This document shows, in pieces, positions 58,506-64,000 of a stretch of 64,000 nucleotides of DNA. Numbering within the stretch: position 1 is the first letter of the stretch; every line of letters starts with the position of its first letter. Both the position numbers and the translations under genes were made by a program. The notes under the pieces were generated by a model. It was not told the DNA's origin and did no database searches. It was given only the letters and a program-made list of their open reading frames with translations. Origin of the DNA: Candidatus Nitrotoga arctica (GTDB lineage Bacteria; Pseudomonadota; Gammaproteobacteria; Burkholderiales; Gallionellaceae); contig NZ_OU912926.1 of NCBI RefSeq assembly GCF_918378365.1, positions 2,480,001 to 2,544,000 on the forward strand. Direction: 5' to 3'.

Positions 58506-59349
58506 AATTTATTCATAGCACTAAGATAGGGAAGAACGAATGTACTATGCTAAAAGTCGATATGCAGAATTATTTTGCCAACATCAAATTGGCAGGTAAA
58601 CCAACATTTTTGTCAGTTTTGCCGAAGTCTTATTTTTTTATATTACCTTCCCAATTACTGAGCTGGCGATACGGAGCGTCGTAAGGTAGTGTCTTGTCCA
58701 AACAATATTCACGATGAATCCCGAGATTGCATTGGAACGGATACGCTGAGACATCTCAGCGGGTAGCCGTGGGCGCGGTGTTGGCAGCAGCTAATTAAGG
58801 TAATCAAACTGTCTTTCAGGGGCTTCACTGAAATGGTCATCTGCTACCGGTCGGCATTCCCTCGGTTACCCCCGGTAGGACACCGCGGACTGCACCAATT
58901 CCGAGCCAAACAACGCCACTGGATAAACCGATGTGCTCGTCACCATGGTGCACAGGCGAATCAATCGGGATTCAGGACTTGAAGCAGAACTTTGGACTAA
59001 GCCCTATGAAGGAATGAGCTAGCGAGGGTTTCATCATCACGCCACTCAGAGCATCGCTCCTTACGGGACGAACGAGCCTGATGATCCGTATTTTGAAATC
59101 ACCCAAGATGGCTGGCATCTTTTCCGAGGTCGAAAAATGGGGATTGATCTCCATCGAGAATATTTTTGGGTTTGCGTGAATGATCATTGAAAACCCTCCC
59201 CTTTGCGGGAACAGGTGCAAGGCGCATTTTCCCGATATCACAAACCTTGTCGGGACTTTAATGTTAAATTTACTTACCGATTACACGAAGACCCAATTGA
59301 TTCTACCTATCAAGCCAAATTATTGATGCATTTACATTGGAGAACGCTA
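58506..59349. other. 844 bases of degenerate sequence
   Basis: No supported gene. The first part probably contains decayed GNAT sequence. Around 59060-59180 the plus strand reads DDPYFEITQDGWHLFRG, which looks protein-like but has no identifiable family and no intact frame. A short perfect palindrome GCTGAG-ACAT-CTCAGC lies near 58748. The last 20 bases hold the Shine-Dalgarno of the DUF5996 gene. Confidence 0.45.
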
Positions 59350-60297
59350 ATGATTAATTCAAATTTATCGAACAATCCACCCCACTCCGAACAGTGGCCA
59401 AGCTTAGCCTTTCAAGCATGGAAAGATACCTACGCGACGCTACACCTGTGGACACAGATTGTCGGCAAAATCCGGCTCGTTCAGACGCCGTGGGTCAATC
59501 ACTCCTGGCACGTAACCCTCTATGTAACGACGCGCGGTCTGACCACATCGCCCATCACCTACGGTACGCGCACATTCCAGATTGATTTTGACTTCATCGA
59601 CCACCGGCTCGTGATCCAAACGAGTGAGGGGGCTGTTAAAACGCTGGCACTTCAGCCTCGCTCAGTTGCTGATTTTTACAAAGAACTACTTGCGAATCTG
59701 TCCGACCTTGGCATTAACGTCAAAATTCACACAACGCCTAACGAAATAGCCGATGCCATCCCCTTCGAGAAAGATCATATCCACGCATCCTATGACGCAA
59801 AGTATGCCAACCAATTCTGGCGCGTTCTGGTGCAAGTAGATCGTGTATTCAAAGAATTCCGTGCTCGTTTCATCGGCAAGTCCAGTCCAGTGCACTTTTT
59901 TTGGGGAAGCTTCGATCTTGCCCTCACCCGCTTTTCCGGACGCCCAGCCCCCAGTCACCCTGGCGGCGTACCCAATCTGCCCAATTGGGTCGCACGCGAA
60001 GCATACTCGCACGAAGTGAGTAGCTGCGGATTCTGGCCGGGAGGCGGACCGGTACCCTATCCGGTCTTCTATGCGTATGCTTACCCCGAGCCGCAGGGAT
60101 ACAATATGGCTCAATTGCGCCCCGATGGGACCACATATCACTCTATATTGCGCGAGTTTGTCTTGCCATATGATGATGTGCGACTCGCAGAGTCACCTGA
60201 CACGATGCTGCTTGATTTCCTGCAGAGCAGCTACGAGGCAGCCGCCAACCTGAGCGGCTGGGATCGTCCAGCGCTTGAGCGGATTGCGCAATTATAA
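59350..60297 (+). CDS. DUF5996 family protein
   Basis: 315 residues from ATG 59350, chosen for TTGGAGAAC upstream; a longer in-frame extension to 59203 has no ribosome site. The sequence is typical of DUF5996: WPSLAFQAWKDTYATLHLWTQIVGKIRL, RSVADFYKELLANLSDLGI, RFIGKSSPVHFFWGSFDLAL, and SHEVSSCGFWPGGG followed by VFYAYAYPEP. The molecular function is unknown to me; the conserved Trp, His and Cys residues suggest an enzyme or ligand-binding fold. A fragment of it is duplicated at 52335-52430. It is G+C-richer than the dab genes. Confidence 0.88.
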   Translation: MINSNLSNNPPHSEQWPSLAFQAWKDTYATLHLWTQIVGKIRLVQTPWVNHSWHVTLYVTTRGLTTSPITYGTRTFQIDFDFIDHRLVIQTSEGAVKTLALQPRSVADFYKELLANLSDLGINVKIHTTPNEIADAIPFEKDHIHASYDAKYANQFWRVLVQVDRVFKEFRARFIGKSSPVHFFWGSFDLALTRFSGRPAPSHPGGVPNLPNWVAREAYSHEVSSCGFWPGGGPVPYPVFYAYAYPEPQGYNMAQLRPDGTTYHSILREFVLPYDDVRLAESPDTMLLDFLQSSYEAAANLSGWDRPALERIAQL

Positions 60298-60761
60298 ATT
60301 ATCGGCTTAATTTTTCCGACAGCTTAATCCATACTGACTTGTTTCTACCCTGACATGCTGGAACGTAATTATGCCGCGCCCGCGCAATGCATTGCACGCC
60401 CATTTTTTCATTTTCCATTACCGGTAATTTGAAAATTACCTTAACGGTGCCTGCCATGCACTCTTGCTCAAGCATGCTTGTCGTTACTTTGCAGAATTCT
60501 AATATCGCGCTTCAACAGGCGATTCGATCTTCATACCATGATAGTAAGGATTGCGTATGTTGCACCGAGCACAACGCCCATGCCTAATCGTCTTCTTAAA
60601 TTGACTAATGATTGACGTAATCAGGAAAATGAATGAGGCGTTACGCGAATACATGAAGCAACATGCCAAGCCGGATTGAATCTGTGAAATATAAATCCCC
60701 GCTACAAGGATTTATATGAACCAAAAATCTTCTTGGCGTGCCAATAACTGTCCTTACAGCT
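60298..60761. other. Intergenic stretch without a supported gene
   Basis: 464 bases. Several short frames exist (for example 60387-60587) but none has a recognisable product. The sequence looks like worn-down coding DNA, and no intact element can be defined. Confidence 0.4.
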
Positions 60762-60796
60762 AAAAAAAGCACCAGTCGCCCAGTGCTTGATTTTTT
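60762..60796. terminator. Probable bidirectional terminator
   Basis: Stem AAGCAC / GTGCTT with a 10-base loop, followed by a T-run on both strands (seven T on the minus strand, six on the plus). It lies 19 bases after the stop of the PEP-CTERM gene and would end its transcript. Confidence 0.8.
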
Positions 60797-60807
60797 ACTT
60801 AAGGGGC

Positions 60808-61488
60808 TTAGGCCGATTTACGACGACGCGCCAAACCAAAACCAAACAGTCCCGCACTCATCAATAGTAAAGTAGTTGGTTCTGGGACGGTTACAAAATC
60901 ACAGTCTGTGCAGGGAGGGTTGGTACCTTCACGAACATACAATGATAGGTGTGATAAGTCAGGTATTTTTCCACCATTATTTAGAAAGTTAATTGACCAT
61001 GTGCCGCCATCATTACCGTCAAATTTTACATCATCCAGTAACCACGCACCAAAACGATCACTTGCTTTCAGCACTACAATAAAATCCAAGAATGTTGGTA
61101 GGATGGTAGGAAAATTTGTATCAGTACCAGTTAGTGCCCAGTCGCCGCTTTTACCAGCAGTTGTGGTCAAGCTAAAATTGATGCCCAAAAAAGTGCCAGT
61201 GCCAGTGCCGGTAGCGCCGGGCGTATCGTCTTTTGCTAGAAGTTTCCATAGGTCAGTACTCCCGCCCCATAACGACGCTAGCTCGGTATTTATAGTGCCT
61301 TTTACATTATCATTGCCCATTATGACGCCGTAACAATCATTGGAAGCAGCACCATTATAGGTCACGTTGCTTTTCTGCATTCCACCAGGATTTGGGTTGC
61401 TAACGCTACAAAGTGCTGCAGCTGATGCGCCGCCCGCAAACATCATCAATGCAGTGGTGACAATACCGTATTTTAAAAGTTTATTCAT
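60808..61488 (-). CDS. PEP-CTERM sorting domain protein
   Basis: 226 residues. A signal peptide (residues 1-23, ending GGASAA) is followed by a Ser/Gly/Asp-rich exported body and a C-terminal PEP-CTERM signal: VPEPTTLLLMSAGLFGFGLA then RRRKSA. Such proteins are handed to an exosortase (EpsH/XrtA type), which removes the C-terminal helix and releases or anchors the protein at the surface, often together with exopolysaccharide. Cysteines at 27, 52 and in CTDCDF suggest disulfides. The exosortase is not in this window. The function is unknown. AAGGAAGA precedes the ATG. Confidence 0.92.
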   Translation of the reverse strand: MNKLLKYGIVTTALMMFAGGASAAALCSVSNPNPGGMQKSNVTYNGAASNDCYGVIMGNDNVKGTINTELASLWGGSTDLWKLLAKDDTPGATGTGTGTFLGINFSLTTTAGKSGDWALTGTDTNFPTILPTFLDFIVVLKASDRFGAWLLDDVKFDGNDGGTWSINFLNNGGKIPDLSHLSLYVREGTNPPCTDCDFVTVPEPTTLLLMSAGLFGFGLARRRKSA

Positions 61489-61922
61489 GATTCTTCCTTG
61501 AGAAATTTAAAAAAGACATATATTTCTTACTGACAAGCAATATTTGTGCCACAATTTAATCTATTCCTTAACATGATGTATCTACAGTGTGTATCTGTTT
61601 ATACTATGACTTTGGTGCAATCTTTTTGTCTGGACTGTAAAGTATTTCGACAAACAAAAAGCCGAACGCCGAGCCCGCAGAAATTGGTGGTTGGAGAGAT
61701 CGCCAAAATCAATGAACGATAAGGCGCATCAAGAAACCATTACCGCAGAAAAACGTACTCCGACGCGGAAGCTTATTTAAAAATGATGATTGCAAGGGGT
61801 TTAAGTACGGGGTGTATGCAGGGACTGCATGGAAACGAGAGTTCACGACCAATTCATCATCTGTATTAATGGCTTTCAAGTAGTCCTTAAAGCCCAGATA
61901 CCGAAAGCCTTCGAATAACGTA
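61489..61922. other. Intergenic stretch without a supported gene
   Basis: 434 bases. The right-hand part next to 61488 should contain the promoter of the PEP-CTERM gene. I see no intact ORF, RNA gene or repeat; the frames around 61640-61900 look like decayed coding sequence that I could not identify. Confidence 0.4.
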
Positions 61923-62852
61923 TTATTTTTTATACTTCTTCATCCATTCACTGGCCCGTCGCTGGGCTTCGGCAATTTCTGCTGGCGTCATGAACGATTC
62001 CACAATTCCCAGCCCGCTTCCTATATCTTCATCATCGCCCATGCCTGCGATGTTATTAACCCATTCACCAGCAACTTTAAACCATTTACCCCCTGCACCA
62101 GCAATATTGAACCACTTATGCGCTTCAATGTAGTCCCGGGGAACGCCCAAGCCCATGTCGTACATGACTCCCAGATTATTTTGAGCCTCTACATCGCCCT
62201 GCTCTGCAGCCTTGTTCCACCAAAACACAGCTTGCTGGGTATCCTGAGGAACGCCTATACCGTTGTCATACATGAATCCCAGTTTAAATTGCGCATGTAC
62301 GACTCCCTGCTCTGCAGCCTTGCCATACCAAGACACAGCCTGGTCGTCATCCTGAACAACGCCGTTGCCCTCTTCATACATAAAGCCCAATTTGTATTGG
62401 GCCTGCGCAATCCCCTGCTCTGCAGCCTTGCCATACCAAGACACAGCTTGCGTGTAGTCCTGCGTAACGCCTTGGCCTTTTTCGTACATGAGACCTAGTG
62501 TGTATTGCGCCAATGCATCTCCTTTCTCTACCGCCTTGTTATACCAGTGCACAGCCTGCTCGTAATCTTGTGTAACGCCCTGACCTTTGTAATACATAAC
62601 TCCCAAATTGAATTGAGCCTCCGCAAAACCCTGATCTGCGACCTTATGATACCAATGCATAGCCTGTTGGTAGTCCTTTTTAATCCCTTGACCATCGGCA
62701 TACATACCTGCCAGATAAAATTGCGCTTCCACATGTCCATGCTCCGCAGCTTTTTTTAATGATTCAGCAGCTTTTATATAGTCCTTGCGGTCAACAAACT
62801 TCATCCCATCCTCAAAGTTTTTTGCAACATCTTGAGGTGTCAGTACTGCCAT
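61923..62852 (-). CDS. Sel1-like repeat (TPR-type) protein
   Basis: 309 residues from ATG 62852, or 318 from GTG 62879; both have purine-rich sites upstream (GGAAGGA and AAGGAGA). It consists of about seven Sel1 repeats of 36 residues, each with AQxxLGxMYxxGxGVxxDxxQAxxWYxKAAEQG. The repeats start near residue 37 and end in a short charged tail (EIAEAQRRASEWMKKYKK). No signal peptide is seen. Sel1 proteins are protein-protein interaction scaffolds, and the partner is unknown. Highly similar repeats (62180-62480) may promote copy-number change. Confidence 0.88.
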   Translation of the reverse strand: MAVLTPQDVAKNFEDGMKFVDRKDYIKAAESLKKAAEHGHVEAQFYLAGMYADGQGIKKDYQQAMHWYHKVADQGFAEAQFNLGVMYYKGQGVTQDYEQAVHWYNKAVEKGDALAQYTLGLMYEKGQGVTQDYTQAVSWYGKAAEQGIAQAQYKLGFMYEEGNGVVQDDDQAVSWYGKAAEQGVVHAQFKLGFMYDNGIGVPQDTQQAVFWWNKAAEQGDVEAQNNLGVMYDMGLGVPRDYIEAHKWFNIAGAGGKWFKVAGEWVNNIAGMGDDEDIGSGLGIVESFMTPAEIAEAQRRASEWMKKYKK

Positions 62853-62879
62853 GAAATCGTCCTTCCCATTGATAACCAC

Positions 62880-63184
62880 ATAATTTTTCTCCTTAATTCA
62901 ATTTAAAGCAAAATGAATAATTACAATATAGTTTAGCGCATCTTTACTTCCCGAAAATTATTCCATTATATTAAACGATTGCGCTAATTGCAGAGTATTA
63001 CGAGCATTGACGTAATAAAGGAGCAAATGCAACAAACGATAGAGCCACTTAACCACCAGCCCCTCACATTTGCTGGATGTTAGGTCGCAGCATGAAGTAA
63101 TATTCTGGTTAAATAATACCCCAGGCCAACACATTAATCATTACACTTAGAACTTTAATCCATTAATTATACAGTAACATCAAT
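62880..63184. other. Divergent intergenic region
   Basis: 305 A+T-rich bases between the leftward Sel1 gene and the rightward GAF gene. It presumably holds both promoters. No operator or hairpin stands out. Confidence 0.4.
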
Positions 63185-64000
63185 ATGATAGCTCCAAGTA
63201 TTGCGGTCAATGAAAGAACGCGGATCGACACCTTGCGGTCATTCAATATTTTGGATACTTCTCCGGAAGAACGTTTTGATCGCATTACTCGCTTAGCCAA
63301 ACATCTCTTCAACGTGCCCATTGCTCTAGTCAGTTTAGTGGACACGGACCGTCAGTGGTTTAAATCATGCATGGGCCTTTCTGTTAGTGAAACGCCTCGC
63401 AACATTTCCTTTAGCGGACATGCAATTCTGGGCGATGACATCTTCATAGTGCCCGACACGCTTCTCGACAAACGTTTTTACAACAATCCACTTGTTACTA
63501 GTGGCCCAAGCATTCGTTTTTACGCAGGATGTCCTTTGGCAGTTCCGAATGGAAGCAAACTGGGCACCCTTTGCCTGATCGATAACAGGCCACGCATGTT
63601 GAATAACGAGGAGCGCAAACTCCTACAAGAACTTGCCTGCATGGTTGAGCAAGAAATTGCAAAGGTCCAGACGGTAACCAAGGATTCAACCACGCTACCT
63701 AACCGCCGAACCTCCGAGACACTGACACAGCGTGCATTGAAAGTTTGTCACCGTATAAAAAAACCTACGCCTTTGCAGTTTAAGGAGAGTTCTATATCTC
63801 AAGGTTTGTGTACGTCATGCGCCTATGTAGGTAAAACGAAAAGTATAATCAAAGGTAACGTCAACACCGGGATCATCCTCTGGTTTTTCTTCTTGATTCC
63901 GGGCTTAATTTATTCAATTTGGCGTTTTCGTTCTCGGCATGAGGTATGCCCAATCTGTAATCGAGCAACGATTATTCCGGCTGTGTCTCCCAAAGCCCAG
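63185..64000 (+). CDS. GAF-domain protein with membrane-spanning zinc-ribbon tail (3' end beyond window)
   Basis: An open frame of at least 272 codons from ATG 63185 to the window edge. A GAF domain occupies about 1-165 (RIDTLRSFNILDTSPEERFD, VSLVDTDRQWFKSCMGL, FYAGCPLAVPNGSKLGTLCL). This type usually precedes GGDEF or kinase domains. Next comes a short stretch TTLPNRRTSE resembling the start of a GGDEF domain (LTGLPNRR), but the domain does not follow. Instead there are CTSCAY (Cys pair), a hydrophobic span TGIILWFFFLIPGLIYSIW and CPICNR (second Cys pair), like a zinc ribbon split by a membrane hairpin. The function is unknown, and no clear Shine-Dalgarno precedes the start. Confidence 0.7.
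   Translation, partial: MIAPSIAVNERTRIDTLRSFNILDTSPEERFDRITRLAKHLFNVPIALVSLVDTDRQWFKSCMGLSVSETPRNISFSGHAILGDDIFIVPDTLLDKRFYNNPLVTSGPSIRFYAGCPLAVPNGSKLGTLCLIDNRPRMLNNEERKLLQELACMVEQEIAKVQTVTKDSTTLPNRRTSETLTQRALKVCHRIKKPTPLQFKESSISQGLCTSCAYVGKTKSIIKGNVNTGIILWFFFLIPGLIYSIWRFRSRHEVCPICNRATIIPAVSPKAQ

Noticed and set aside
58735..58760. Palindrome GCTGAG-ACAT-CTCAGC as a regulatory element
   Set aside because: Six-base arms are expected by chance in this length of sequence, and no intact gene lies nearby.
60360..60660. Possible REP-associated or IS200-type transposase remnant
   Set aside because: A few residues (MPRPRNALHA) looked suggestive, but no catalytic motif or continuous frame could be found.
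62118..62759. Plus-strand repetitive open frames opposite the Sel1 gene
   Set aside because: Their repeats are simply the antisense of the Sel1 repeats; no independent coding signal.
1..64000. CRISPR array, prophage or rRNA operon
   Set aside because: No regularly spaced repeats, no phage structural genes and no rRNA sequence were seen anywhere in the window.

Overview
The window reads as an autotroph-type betaproteobacterial chromosome. Gene orders such as tig-clpP-clpX-lon-tRNA-ppiD and sdhCDAB-sdhE-gltA-sucAB-lpdA, together with a PEP-CTERM protein, point to Nitrosomonadales and perhaps Gallionellaceae. That placement is inferred from gene content and was not tested by any search.

Bases 1-12.3 kb are a molybdenum region. 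It holds a full-length ModE-type regulator (169-999), two free-standing double-Mop molybdate-binding proteins, an HTH-only ModE relative, an outer-membrane porin directly upstream of modABC, and on the opposite strand a TonB-receptor operon. A near-ideal ModE-type operator (18-bp perfect arms) sits before the TonB receptor. Weaker matches with the same half-site spacing precede the porin-modABC operon and the first molbindin. The proposed picture is one molybdate-responsive regulon: outer-membrane entry, periplasmic capture, inner-membrane import and cytoplasmic storage. The receptor operon is decaying: its methyltransferase has an in-frame TAA and the gene before that has a frameshift.

Bases 12.3-19.3 kb hold an IS630 remnant, a three-gene signalling operon (haem-motif histidine kinase, small response regulator, REC-PAS-PAS-GGDEF-EAL protein) and an apparently intact IS110 transposase. 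Bases 19.4-44.1 kb are conserved core: alaS, a Slp lipoprotein, ppiD, tRNA-Asp, tRNA-Val, lon, clpX, clpP, tig, tRNA-Leu, then a TCA-cycle cluster transcribed leftwards. Inside that cluster a DUF262 (GmrS-like) gene is wedged between sdhA and sdhB, with a degenerate second copy of the sdhA 3' region on its far side, as expected of an insertion event.

Bases 44.3-60.3 kb are accessory. After an IS3 remnant come a SulP anion transporter fused to the sensor half of a chemoreceptor, and an A+T-rich dabB-dabA pair (energy-coupled inorganic carbon uptake). A GNAT acetyltransferase and an RND efflux operon follow, then a DUF5996 gene. Diverged repeats flank the RND operon: a copy of the dabA/GNAT upstream region lies at its right end, and a fragment of the DUF5996 gene lies at its left end. 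The segment therefore arose by duplication and rearrangement. Bases 60.3-64 kb carry a PEP-CTERM protein, a Sel1-repeat protein and the start of a GAF-domain protein with a membrane-spanning zinc-ribbon tail that runs off the window.
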